This document shows, in pieces, positions 1 to 8,000 of a DNA stretch of 34,457 nt. Numbering within the stretch: the first letter of the stretch is position 1; the number at the start of each line of letters is the position of its first letter. Source of the stretch: Lachnospiraceae bacterium (GTDB taxonomy: Bacteria; Bacillota; Clostridia; Lachnospirales; Lachnospiraceae). The notes under the pieces are model-generated. The model worked only from the letters and a program-made list of their open reading frames with translations. It was not told the origin of the DNA and did no database searches. The DNA is taken from positions 1 to 34,457 of the forward strand of contig JAFTAU010000009.1 of assembly GCA_017455435.1 (NCBI GenBank). Reading direction: 5' to 3'. Position numbers and translations under genes: made by a program.

Positions 1-726
1 GAAAATGTAGATCTCTGGTACGAGACAAATCCGTCTCTCGGTCTTACGCTGAAAGAGCGCCCAATCTCAAACGAGATCGGCAAAAATGAAGCCGGCATAC
101 TTGATTTTAATATTCAGCGCTTGGGACTTTGGCTTAGATACACTCAGAAGTCTGCTATAACTGAGACGGAATGGATGCGCCTGAAGTGTGATGTGCTGCC
201 TAAAGTTTCTGGACCGCTGTACATTGGTGTCAAATACAACCAGGACGGCGGAAACATGGCAATGTCTATAGCCGGTTGGACGGATGAAGATAAGATATTC
301 ACAGAGGCTATTGACTGCCGCCCGATCCGCGCCGGTAATGACTGGGTACTGGAGTATATTACCGCCCTGGGCAGTTATGCAGGCAAAGTAGTAGTAGACG
401 GCGCTGCCGGTCAACAGCTCCTAAAAGAACAAATGCAGAAAAAACGGCTGAAACCTCCTGTGCTGCCGACTGTGGGACAGATTATCTCGGCCAATTCATC
501 ATTTGAGCATACTGTTCTCCAACGGAAGCTCTGCCATATGGGGCAGCCGTCTCTATCCTGGATAATCAGTAACTGCGATCACAGAGCAATCGGCTCCGGA
601 GGTGGTTTCGGCTATAAGAGTCTGAAGCCGGAGTTAGACATATCTCTGATGGACAGCGTGGTATTGGCGGCGTGGGCGGCCGATGAGTTCCGACAGAAAA
701 AGCGAAAACAGGTTATTAGTTATTAG
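1..726 (+). CDS. terL: Phage terminase large subunit, C-terminal part (5' end outside window)
   Basis: The reading frame is open from base 1 and ends with TAG at 724-726, so only the last 241 residues are seen. This portion corresponds to the end of the ATPase domain and the RNase H-like nuclease that cuts concatemeric phage DNA during packaging. Visible landmarks are NPSLGL near residue 10 of the fragment, YIGVKYNQDG near residue 74 (first strand of the nuclease fold) and SLMDSVVLAAWAADE near the C-terminus, which carries the usual late acidic residue. The first nuclease strand normally reads like IGxDxS; here a Lys and Tyr stand where the first metal-binding Asp is expected, with an Asp three residues later. 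Position as first gene of a head-tail cluster supports the call. It is followed directly by a terminator, not by a portal gene. Confidence 0.85.
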   Translation, partial: ENVDLWYETNPSLGLTLKERPISNEIGKNEAGILDFNIQRLGLWLRYTQKSAITETEWMRLKCDVLPKVSGPLYIGVKYNQDGGNMAMSIAGWTDEDKIFTEAIDCRPIRAGNDWVLEYITALGSYAGKVVVDGAAGQQLLKEQMQKKRLKPPVLPTVGQIISANSSFEHTVLQRKLCHMGQPSLSWIISNCDHRAIGSGGGFGYKSLKPELDISLMDSVVLAAWAADEFRQKKRKQVISY

Positions 727-755
727 GGCGTTCTCGTTTCGGGGGCGTCTTTTTT
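727..755 (+). terminator. Rho-independent terminator after terL
   Basis: GGCGTTCTC (727-735) pairs with GGGGGCGTC (741-749) through a 5-nt loop, with several G-T pairs, followed by six T. The segment 738-758 is identical, base for base, to 8187-8207 behind the tape measure gene, so a terminator module has been duplicated within the phage late region. Confidence 0.75.
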
Positions 756-780
756 ATTTTCAAGTTGTGATATTTTTAGA

Positions 781-801
781 TTGCCGGGCAGACTCCGGCA
801 A
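781..801 (+). promoter_or_regulatory. Hairpin in the leader of the scaffold gene
   Basis: TTGCCGG (781-787) and CCGGCAA (795-801) form a perfect 7-bp stem with a 7-nt loop, about 40 nt before the scaffold start. It has no T-run, so it is not a terminator. I see no convincing promoter between the terminator at 727-755 and this hairpin. It may be an RNA stability element at the new 5' end of the capsid transcript; that role is an inference. Confidence 0.4.
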
Positions 802-842
802 ACAAATTACGCATACCGGCGGTTAACAGGGAGGTAAACATC

Positions 843-1319
843 ATGGCATTTGAACCTATTACAACACAAGAAGAATTTGACAAGGCAATCGCTGAAAGAA
901 TCAGCAGAGCCAAGGAGACGGTCAAGAGCGAGCTCGAAAAAGAGTATAGCGAAAAGCTGAAAGGACTTGAAGACCTGAAAAAGCAAAAAGAAGCGTCCGA
1001 TGTTGCTACGAAGGCGGCAGAGGAGAAGGTTAAAAACCTCGAGGCAGATCTGACCAAGGCGCAGACCGAGTCAAAAACGCATGAGCTCAGTGCCCTGAAG
1101 ACGAAGGCGGCAATCAAGCATAAGATTCCGCTTGAAATGATTGACAGGATAAACGGGAGCAACGCTGATGAGATCGAAAAGGACGCGGAGGCTATCTCTA
1201 AGTATTTCTCGGCCGGAGGCGTTCCGCCTCTTCATGATCCTGAAAGCGGCGCAGGCAAAGATGCCGATGCCGACTACAAAAAAGTATTAAAACAAATCAA
1301 AGGAGAAAGCGATGGGTAA
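843..1319 (+). CDS. Phage capsid scaffolding protein
   Basis: A 158-residue, highly charged protein with an almost continuous predicted coiled coil from about residue 14 to 95 (Glu/Lys/Ala heptads), followed by a short C-terminal region containing KHKIPLEMIDRI and a Gly/Asp-rich tail. This composition and its position immediately before the major capsid gene match DUF4355/GP20-type scaffolds, which template procapsid assembly and leave before DNA packaging. The start has a good GGGAGG site 9 nt upstream. It overlaps the capsid gene by 8 nt, indicating translational coupling. No head maturation protease is seen in the window, so the scaffold would be expelled uncleaved or cleaved by an enzyme encoded elsewhere. 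Confidence 0.8.
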   Translation: MAFEPITTQEEFDKAIAERISRAKETVKSELEKEYSEKLKGLEDLKKQKEASDVATKAAEEKVKNLEADLTKAQTESKTHELSALKTKAAIKHKIPLEMIDRINGSNADEIEKDAEAISKYFSAGGVPPLHDPESGAGKDADADYKKVLKQIKGESDG

Positions 1320-2241
1320 CACAATTTCGAAAAGTACACTTTTCCCCGCAAAGCTTGCGGGCGAGATGTTCAACAAAGTCAAGGGGAAATCATCCCTTGC
1401 AAAGCTTTCCGGTTCGGAGCCTATTCCTTTTACCGGAAAGAGCATTTTCACCTTTAACTTCGATAATGAAGTTTCGGTGGTAGCAGAAAATGGCAAAAAG
1501 GCAAACGGCGGCGGAACCGTCACTCCCAAGACAGTCGTCCCCGTCAAGTTCGAGTATGGCATGAGAGTGTCCGACGAGTTCCTGTATGCCGCAGAGGAAG
1601 ATCAGATTGAGATTCTGAAGAGTTTTGCAGAAGGCTTTTCCAGGAAGCTTGCTCGCGGAATCGACATCGCGGCTTTCCACGGCGTCAATCCCAGGACCGG
1701 TGAGGCGTCGGCCGTAATCGGCGACAACTGCTTTGACGCTGCCGTAACCGCCAACGTGGTTACCTATGATTCCACTGCCCCTGACGCCAATATCGACGCG
1801 GCGGTCGCTCTGGTAGAAGCCTCCGACGCAGAGGCTACCGGTATTGCTATCGCTCCGGCTATGAGAGGGCACATTGCCGCTCTGGCCGCACAGGGCGCAA
1901 GAAAATATCCGGAGTTTGCTTTCGGCGGAATGCCCGAGACCATGGGCGCCATGGCTCTGGATGTGAATTCGACTGTCTCTTTTGGCGATAGCCTTGACAG
2001 AGCTGTTGTCGGCGACTTTGCCGGCGCGTTCCGCTGGGGCTTCGCAAAGGAAATCCCGCTCAAGGTCATCGAATACGGCAATCCCGACAATGACGATGTT
2101 GCCGGTGATCTGCAGGGCGCCAATCAGGTTTACCTTCGCGCAGAAGCGTATGTGGGATGGGCGATCATGGATCCTTCATCGTTCGCCATCGTTGCCGCGG
2201 AGGCTGAAACGACTTCGGAAGTCGTCGAGGGAGAGACCTAA
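1312..2241 (+). CDS. Phage major capsid protein (HK97 fold)
   Basis: A 309-residue protein with the layout of HK97-type major capsid proteins: an N-terminal arm, an E-loop-like stretch rich in Gly and Lys around residues 55-75 (ENGKKANGGG), a spine helix near residues 95-120 (EDQIEILKSFAEGFSRKLARGID), an A-domain segment around FGGMPETMGAM, and a C-terminal P-domain strand (QVYLRAEAYVGWAI). The acidic C-terminal tail (EAETTSEVVEGET) is variable in the family. The length is normal for capsids made without a fused delta domain. An AAAGGAG site precedes the ATG, and the stop codon shares bases (TAATG) with the next small gene. The scaffold lies upstream and the connectors downstream. Confidence 0.9.
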   Translation: MGNTISKSTLFPAKLAGEMFNKVKGKSSLAKLSGSEPIPFTGKSIFTFNFDNEVSVVAENGKKANGGGTVTPKTVVPVKFEYGMRVSDEFLYAAEEDQIEILKSFAEGFSRKLARGIDIAAFHGVNPRTGEASAVIGDNCFDAAVTANVVTYDSTAPDANIDAAVALVEASDAEATGIAIAPAMRGHIAALAAQGARKYPEFAFGGMPETMGAMALDVNSTVSFGDSLDRAVVGDFAGAFRWGFAKEIPLKVIEYGNPDNDDVAGDLQGANQVYLRAEAYVGWAIMDPSSFAIVAAEAETTSEVVEGET

Positions 2242-2396
2242 TGCTTTATAAGAACGTCAGGACAGGTGTTGTCATTGATGTCATCTCTAAGGTTTCGGGG
2301 GACTGGGTGCCTGTAAACGCCCGGAAGCCCGAAACCGCGGAGGCGAAAAAAGCACCTGTAAGCAATAAAAAAACGACAAAGACCAAAGGTAAGTAA
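2241..2396 (+). CDS. Small basic phage protein between capsid and connector
   Basis: A 51-residue ORF starts at the ATG that overlaps the capsid stop codon and ends 3 nt before the next start, so it fits tightly into the operon. It begins MLYKNVRTGVVIDVISKVSGDW, which resembles a small SH3-like or beta-hairpin domain, and ends in a Lys/Thr-rich basic tail. Small proteins of this kind are common behind capsid genes in Clostridia phages and may decorate the capsid or bind DNA. The function is unknown. The operon fit is what supports it as a gene. Confidence 0.6.
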   Translation: MLYKNVRTGVVIDVISKVSGDWVPVNARKPETAEAKKAPVSNKKTTKTKGK

Positions 2397-2399
2397 TCC

Positions 2400-2792
2400 A
2401 TGAATTACGCAACAACGCAGGATGTCATAACATTGTTTAGACCGTTGAGGCCCGAGGAGCAGGCCAAGGTCGAAAACCTTATACCTATCATATGCAGCGA
2501 CATCAGAGCCGAGGCTCACAGGCAGTCAAAGGATTTTGACGCGATGATAAGCGAAGATGCCAATCTTGCGCTTGTTGCAAAGTCGGTAGTGGTTGACGTG
2601 GTTGGCAGGTGCCTCATGACCCCGGTCGAAGGTTCGGCCGGTGTCATGTCGCAGTACACTGAAAGCGCTGGAGGCTATTCCGTCAGCGGTTCATACCTTA
2701 ATCCCGGAGGCGGCGTGTTCATCAAGAAATCGGAGTGGAAGCGGTTGGGACTCAGGCGCCAAACTCTCGGAGGCATAGATCTATGTCGCTGA
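2400..2792 (+). CDS. Head-tail connector, phage Gp19/Gp15/Gp42-like
   Basis: The 130-residue protein begins MNYATTQDVITLFRPLRPEE, the typical opening of the Gp19/Gp15/Gp42 (head-tail adaptor) family, in which an N-terminal helical domain docks on the portal ring. The C-terminal part (SYLNPGGGVFIKKSEWKRLGL) also matches members of the family, which end with the Phe-Ile-Lys-Lys/Trp-Lys-Arg-Leu-Gly pattern. It overlaps the next gene by 10 nt. The protein would normally bind a portal that this locus does not encode. Confidence 0.75.
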   Translation: MNYATTQDVITLFRPLRPEEQAKVENLIPIICSDIRAEAHRQSKDFDAMISEDANLALVAKSVVVDVVGRCLMTPVEGSAGVMSQYTESAGGYSVSGSYLNPGGGVFIKKSEWKRLGLRRQTLGGIDLCR

Positions 2793-3139
2793 TCAAAGGC
2801 ATAACCGTTCAGCTTCTTACAAGGACTGCAAGCGGCAGAGACGGCTTTAACCGTCAGACATACTCCGAAGTATGGGAAGACGTTACAAATGTGCTTGTGG
2901 GCTCGCCTACGGAAACCGAGCTTATTGATGCGCAGAATCTAACCGGCGGCAGAGCAGTATATGTGCTGCATATCCCGAAGGGAGACACGCACACCTGGGA
3001 AAATACCAAGGTGAGGTTCTACGGTGAGACATGGCGTACAATCGGCAAACCGATAAAGTATATCGACGAGCTGACGCCGCTGCAGTGGAATATGAAAGTG
3101 CGCGTAGAGAGTGAGGCGGCTGATGAGCGTCAAGGTTAA
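2783..3139 (+). CDS. Head closure / stopper protein
   Basis: I place the start at 2783 (MSLIKGITVQLLTRT), 10 nt inside the previous gene, because a GGAGG lies about 8 nt upstream and relatives begin with this beta-strand. A longer reading from 2735 is a shadow of the upstream gene. The 118-residue product is predicted to be mostly beta and matches in size and order the Hc1/gp16-like head completion proteins that seal the connector after packaging. It ends with TAA at 3137-3139, overlapping the next gene by 17 nt. Confidence 0.6.
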   Translation: MSLIKGITVQLLTRTASGRDGFNRQTYSEVWEDVTNVLVGSPTETELIDAQNLTGGRAVYVLHIPKGDTHTWENTKVRFYGETWRTIGKPIKYIDELTPLQWNMKVRVESEAADERQG

Positions 3140-3359
3140 ACTGAATATCTCGGAGGTTGCCAAACTTCTCAGATCGTCAGAGGTCGAAGAGGAAGTTCAC
3201 AAACAGGCGAAGCGAATCCAGGGAAGGCTCGGTGACCGTTACAAAACGGATACCAAGATGATGCCAAGCCGCGTGATTGCTTCAGTCTACTCCGAAGATC
3301 CGGAAGCAATCCGGGACAACTTCAACCATAACACACTTTTGAAGGCGGTACATCAATGA
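3123..3359 (+). CDS. HK97 gp10-like neck/tail completion protein
   Basis: A 78-residue product begins MSVKVKLNISEVAKLLRSSEV. The short form with a helix carrying EEVHKQAKRIQGRLG, a central strand and a C-terminal 'DNFNHNTLLKA' block is the compact HK97-gp10-like type found in Clostridia phages. It lies between the head-closure and tail-terminator genes. The ATG at 3123 is preferred over the GTG at 3111 because relatives start with MSVK. It overlaps the next gene by 4 nt (ATGA). It is small but appears complete. Confidence 0.65.
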   Translation: MSVKVKLNISEVAKLLRSSEVEEEVHKQAKRIQGRLGDRYKTDTKMMPSRVIASVYSEDPEAIRDNFNHNTLLKAVHQ

Positions 3360-3697
3360 TCATTGAGGAACAGATACTTGCATATTTGGATGAGAAGCTT
3401 ACTGCCCCCGTTTATATGGAAACGCCGGCAGAGGCTGTCCCGCGTGAGTATCACGTTCTGATCCGCACCGGCTCCGGAAGAAATGACCACATAGACCATA
3501 TCACGCTGGCAGCGCAGTCTATATCAGCTGATTCGCTTTATCGGGCGGCTCAGCTGAATGAAGAAATGAAGGCGGCTCTCGATGAGATGCCGGATCACAT
3601 CGGCGTTTACAGCGCAAAACTTAACTCGGATTACAACTATACCGACACGCAAACAAAGAAATACCGCTATCAGGCGGTTTATGAGATTTATTTTTAA
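3356..3697 (+). CDS. Tail terminator / minor tail protein
   Basis: A 113-residue protein with an alpha/beta layout: N-terminal helix (IIEEQILAYLDEKL), a strand with VYMETP, the motif EYHVLIRTGSGR, a helix of about residues 55-80 (SLYRAAQLNEEMKAALDEM) and a final strand pair ending YRYQAVYEIYF. This is the pattern of phage tail terminator (Tc1, gpU-like) proteins, which cap the growing tail tube. Its place immediately before the major tail protein gene agrees. Translation is coupled to the preceding gene by the ATGA overlap. Confidence 0.65.
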   Translation: MIIEEQILAYLDEKLTAPVYMETPAEAVPREYHVLIRTGSGRNDHIDHITLAAQSISADSLYRAAQLNEEMKAALDEMPDHIGVYSAKLNSDYNYTDTQTKKYRYQAVYEIYF

Positions 3698-3715
3698 AAC
3701 AAAGGAGACAAAACC

Positions 3716-4282
3716 ATGGGTAAAGATTCAATCACAGCGGTAAAACCGAAGGTAGGAGGAGCTTTATATGTAGCGCCCACTACAGCAACACTCCCTACTG
3801 ACTTTTCGACAGCGCTCGATTCCGCTTTCAAAAGTCTCGGATATATTTCTGAAGACGGCGTTAAGAACAACAATGGTTCCACGTCGGAAGAACTCAGAGC
3901 GTGGGGCGGCGAAGTCGTTCATGCGACGGAAAAGGAGTACAAGGACAATTACTTCTTCACCCTCATTGAGTTCCTTAATTTGGAAGTTCTTAGTATCGCT
4001 TTTGGCGAGGGCAACATCAGCGATATTAAAGATGGCGGCGTTACAGTCGGACATAAGCTCCAGCACAATAACCACACTCATGATACTATGGCGTGGGTGT
4101 TCGAGATGGTGCTTGAAGGCGATCGCGTAATGAGAAAGGTAATCCCTTGCGCCAAGGTTACTGAACTTGGCGAGATCAATTTTAAGGACAGTGAGCCGGT
4201 CAAACTGGATGTGTCGCTTTCCGCTTTCTTGGACAGTGCCGGAAACTCCAGCTACGACTACATTTCCGAACCGCTTCAGTAA
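3716..4282 (+). CDS. Phage major tail protein
   Basis: The 188-residue product is the right size for the tail tube subunit of a long-tailed phage. It contains a beta-rich core (ALYVAPTTATLPTDF, SLGYISEDGV) and the segment EELRAWGGEVVHATEKEYKDNYFFTLIEFLNLEVLSI seen in Firmicute phage tail tubes. The ATG at 3716 has an AAAGGAG site 9 nt upstream. It is followed by a 63-nt gap holding a strong hairpin and then by the tail chaperone genes, the standard order. Confidence 0.85.
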   Translation: MGKDSITAVKPKVGGALYVAPTTATLPTDFSTALDSAFKSLGYISEDGVKNNNGSTSEELRAWGGEVVHATEKEYKDNYFFTLIEFLNLEVLSIAFGEGNISDIKDGGVTVGHKLQHNNHTHDTMAWVFEMVLEGDRVMRKVIPCAKVTELGEINFKDSEPVKLDVSLSAFLDSAGNSSYDYISEPLQ

Positions 4283-4302
4283 TCGTATTGGACAATCATA
4301 AC

Positions 4303-4324
4303 TCCGCTGCCATTTGGCAGCGGA
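4303..4324 (+). terminator. Hairpin between tail tube and tail chaperone genes
   Basis: TCCGCTGCC (4303-4311) and GGCAGCGGA (4316-4324) make a perfect 9-bp stem with an ATTT loop. Only AAAACTATAAGG follows, so this is not a full Rho-independent terminator. It may partly terminate transcription or protect the 3' end of the abundant tail tube message, lowering expression of the chaperone and tape measure genes. Confidence 0.45.
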
Positions 4325-4345
4325 AAACTATAAGGAGATAGACAA

Positions 4346-4630
4346 ATGGCAAACGTAAAACAGACGCAAATCGAAACAAAAACAGGCTTTAAGGTCAGCA
4401 TTGACAAGTCGGTACTGGATGATATGGAACTGCTCGAGCTGCTTTCGGAGATGTCATCCGGCACGCCTGAAGGCACGATGAAGCTTCCGGGAGTGATTGA
4501 AAAAATCCTTGGCGCTGGAGACAAAAAGCGGTTGTATGACCACTTAAGAACGAGAGACGGCAGAGTTCCGGTGTCTATGGTGGAAACAGAGCTGAAAGAA
4601 ATCATTGCCGGCCTTAACGAAAAAAAATAA
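4346..4630 (+). CDS. Tail assembly chaperone, short form (gpG-like)
   Basis: A 94-residue protein (MANVKQTQIETKTGFKVSID...) with the acidic helical layout of tail assembly chaperones, located between the tail tube and tape measure genes. An AAGGAGAT site lies 10 nt before the ATG. The last sense codons are GAA AAA AAA followed directly by TAA at 4628-4630, placing an A-AAA-AAA slippery heptamer at the stop codon. A -1 shift there continues into the 4630-5025 frame and gives the longer chaperone, as in lambda gpG/gpGT. The chaperones coat the tape measure protein during tail assembly. Confidence 0.8.
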   Translation: MANVKQTQIETKTGFKVSIDKSVLDDMELLELLSEMSSGTPEGTMKLPGVIEKILGAGDKKRLYDHLRTRDGRVPVSMVETELKEIIAGLNEKK

Positions 4631-4678
4631 TGGCGCTGGCGCATATCATGTATCTGTATCGGGAAGAGATGATATGCG
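4621..4678 (+). promoter_or_regulatory. Probable programmed -1 ribosomal frameshift signal
   Basis: The heptamer A-AAA-AAA (4621-4627) is in the correct 0-frame phase (X-XXY-YYZ) immediately before the TAA stop. The downstream gene is exactly in the -1 frame. Starting 12 nt after the heptamer, CGCATATCAT (4640-4649) and ATGATATGCG (4669-4678) form a perfect 10-bp stem with a 19-nt loop, a plausible stimulatory structure. A shifted ribosome would read Lys-Lys-Ile-Met-Ala-Leu and continue. Confidence 0.75.
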
Positions 4679-5025
4679 ACCTGGCGCAAACATATCACAT
4701 CCACGACTATCGGGCGCTGCCGGCAAGATACCTGGCAACGCTCGTTTGCGGATTGGGGGCAGACAGCCGAGTTATGAAGAAGATGATCAAAAAGGCTGCT
4801 CCGTCTGTTCCCGTTGAAGTTCAGCTTCTTGCGGGAATATATGATAGGCTCAGTATTCTGATATGGTTTCAGACGAAGGACGGACACGCCGGAAGGAATA
4901 GGCCGGAAATGATAACGGATAAGATCCTGTGTCATGAAAAGCAGAAAAAGGATAAACATAAGGCGTTCGCGTCCGGAAGAGAGTTCGAAAGGGCAAGGCA
5001 GAGAATAATCAATGGCGGAAAATAA
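4630..5025 (+). CDS. Tail assembly chaperone extension (gpT-like, -1 frame)
   Basis: This 131-residue frame begins at an ATG overlapping the upstream TAA (TAATG) but has no recognisable ribosome binding site. It therefore most likely makes sense as the C-terminal extension of the upstream chaperone, reached by -1 frameshifting, giving a fusion of roughly 225 residues. The sequence is helical and ends very basic (KQKKDKHKAFASGREFERARQRIINGGK), as expected of the part that contacts the tape measure. Its end overlaps the tape measure start by 14 nt. A Bacteriophage Gp15-like assignment is possible. Confidence 0.75.
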   Translation: MALAHIMYLYREEMICDLAQTYHIHDYRALPARYLATLVCGLGADSRVMKKMIKKAAPSVPVEVQLLAGIYDRLSILIWFQTKDGHAGRNRPEMITDKILCHEKQKKDKHKAFASGREFERARQRIINGGK

Positions 5026-8000
5026 CGGAATCAATATTGCAAAAGCATATGTGCAGATCATTCCTACCACAAAGGGCATAGGCAAGAGCATAGCTGCCGG
5101 CATAAATTCGGAAGCAGGGAGCGTGGGCTCTTCGTCCGGAAAGAAAGTGGGTAACGCCCTGGTAAAAGGGATAGGTAAGGCGCTGGCGGTGGGCTCCGCG
5201 GCGCTTACCGCCGGCGCGGTCGCTGTAGGCAAGATTGTGAGCGAATCTGTAAGGGCTTACGCTGACTACGAGCAGCTTGTCGGCGGTATAGAGACAATGT
5301 TCGGCGCCAGAGGGGCAAAGAGCGTTGAGGAATACGCCGATCTCGTTGGTCAGAGCGTAGATCAGGTAGCTGATAAGTATGCTTCGCTCAAAGCGGCAGA
5401 GGCTGATATGATGGCTAACGCAGCAAATGCGTGGAAGACTGCCGGACTGTCAGCCAATGACTATATGGAGCTGTCTACGAGTTTTGCGGCCGCGCTGGTA
5501 AGCAGTCTTGACGGCGATACAGAAAAAGCCGCAAAGGCTGCGGATAAAGCTATCGGCGATATGTCAGATAACGCCAACAAGATGGGAGCGGATATCTCGT
5601 CTATACAGAGCGCTTATCAGGGCTTTGCGAAACAGAATTATACAATGCTGGATAATCTGAAGCTCGGTTATGGTGGCACCAAGACGGAGATGGAACGTCT
5701 TCTGAAGGACGCAGAGGCTATCTCCGGAGTGAAGTTTGATATATCTTCGTATGCTGACGTAGTGGAGGCTATCCATGTTATCCAGGATAATATGGGTATC
5801 ACCGGAACGACTGCCAGAGAGGCGGCTTCTACCATATCCGGTTCGCTCAGCTCGATGAAGACATCCTGGTCAAATGTGCTGGTCGGAATAGCTGACGATA
5901 CTTCTGACTTCGACAGTCTGATCAACAACCTGGTCGAGAGCATATCCACCTTTGGAGAAAATATAATGCCTCGTATCGAGATAGCCATTGACGGAGTAGC
6001 CAAACTCGTGGAGAAGCTCGCTCCGAAGATTGCAGAGAAGCTTCCCGGGATGGTGACAAAACTGCTTCCGTCGCTCATAGATGCGGCGACTTCCCTGGTC
6101 GTGGGATTGGCGGAATCATTTCCGCAGTTGGTTCCTGCGCTTCTTGATGGTGCTCAGGCTATGATCGCAGGCCTTATCAAGTCTTTCCCGAAAATTCTCA
6201 AATCACTGGCTTCGGCATTAAAAAGCGCTCTAACCGGAATTTTTAAAAAGATAGGCGCAGAGGTTAAACTTGATTCACTTTTTAAGTCGTTTGAAAACGT
6301 TGGTGCCTTCATCAAAAAAACGCTCCAGCAGGCAGCCAAACTGATTAAACCTGCAGTCGGGATTCTGACAAGTGTTTCCAATGCTATTGTAAGCGTTCTC
6401 GAAAAAATCACTGCAAGCAGAGAGACAATGAACGTAATCTTGGGAGTCGCTGGTGCGGCCGTGACGCTTGTGGGCGCATTCAAAGCATTTGTGGCCATAA
6501 GGGGCATTGTAGTCGGTGCCATCAATGCCATCACGGCGGCTATGGATACTAATCCTATCTTCCTGGCTATCTCCGCCGTGGCGCTTCTGGCAGGAGCGTT
6601 CATTGGGCTGGCTTCCGCGGCAGCAGAATCCCGCGAGGAGCAGTTGGAACAGCAATATGGACTTAAAGGGGCAACAAGAGAACTGGTAGATGCCATCAAT
6701 GAAGAGGCGGAAGCATGGCGCGAGGCAAGATCAGCAATGGCTGAGCATGCAAAAGACGTTGAGGATGAAAACACCCTCACGCAAGGTTTGTGGAAAGAAC
6801 TTCGTAACATAGTTGATGAAAATGGCAAAATTAAAAAAGGCTATGAAGACAGGGCGCAAGTGATTACTGGTGCTCTTGCTGAAGCCCTGGGAATAGAAAT
6901 AGAAATTGTTGACAATCAGATTGTTAAGTATGACGAGCTATCTCAAAAACTTGACGAGGTTATAGCTAAAAAAAGGCTAAGTACCTTGGTAGACCTCGGA
7001 GAAGAACGTTATGCTGAAGCATATGCCGGACAGGCATCAGCTTATGATGAATGGATAGCAGCAGCACTGAAAGTTCAGGAAAAGCAAAAAGAGGTGAATG
7101 CGCTGTGGGATGAATGGGAGCGTCTACAGACTATAGCAGAAGAAACGAGATATACTCCGGATCTTTTGGATTCAGCTGCGGCGGGTACGGCATACTTAAC
7201 AGCTAAAAACGCTCTTGATGAATTGGTTTCGGCCGAAGACAAGGCAGCCGCTAAGTACAGCGAGTATACTGAATTTGTGACGGGATACGAGAATGCGCTC
7301 GCAGCCTCCGTGAGTGGTTCGGTCGATGAGATTGTTTCCGCCGCAGACAGCTTTTCAAATACTATATTTAGAACCGAAGAAGACTGGGTATTGGTTGGGA
7401 GAAGAGCTGGAAAAGGACTGGTTGATTCGCTGCAGCAGGCAATCACGGACGGAAAGACCGATGTTGAAACGGCCACACACCAAGTGATGGACGCTTTAAG
7501 AGCAGGTGTTATTTCTCCGGAAGACTTTGAAAAATTCATAACTGAATCAGCAGTGGGTATTCCTGATGGAATAGTTAGTCAGGAAGATAGCGTTGAATCT
7601 GCAATAGACAATCTTATGCAAGCCGTGAAGGACGGATTTATAACGCAAGACCAGGCAAAGACTTGGGCTGAGGATATGATGTTCGGCTTTCAGTACGGAG
7701 TCAAAAACATGGACGATTCAGTCATTAAAACTGTTCAGGACTTCGCAGACGAAATTAAAAAACGCCTTCACTTTTCTGTTCCTGACGTCGGTCCGCTTGC
7801 AGACGCAGACGAATGGATGCCGGACTTCATGGATCTTTTGGCCGGCGGCATCCGGGCAAATTCTGGAAAGGTTATAGGCGAAGTGTCCGCCCTGGGCTTT
7901 GACATTAACGAGACTATGGCAGCACTCGCGGATGATCAGACATTAGGCGCAGATCTGTCTCTTTCAATGTCGGCGTCATCATCAATGATGCAGACGGCAG

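Noticed and set aside
4605-4817. Possible +1 frameshift continuation of the tail chaperone
   Set aside because: The slippery heptamer and the long conserved downstream frame both fit a -1 shift; the +1 frame ends early and is Arg/Gly-rich noise.
4276-5232. Minus-strand frame of 318 codons opposite the tail chaperone genes
   Set aside because: It is antisense to three phage genes in a consistent + strand operon, is Pro/Ser-rich like many shadow frames, and has no ribosome binding site.
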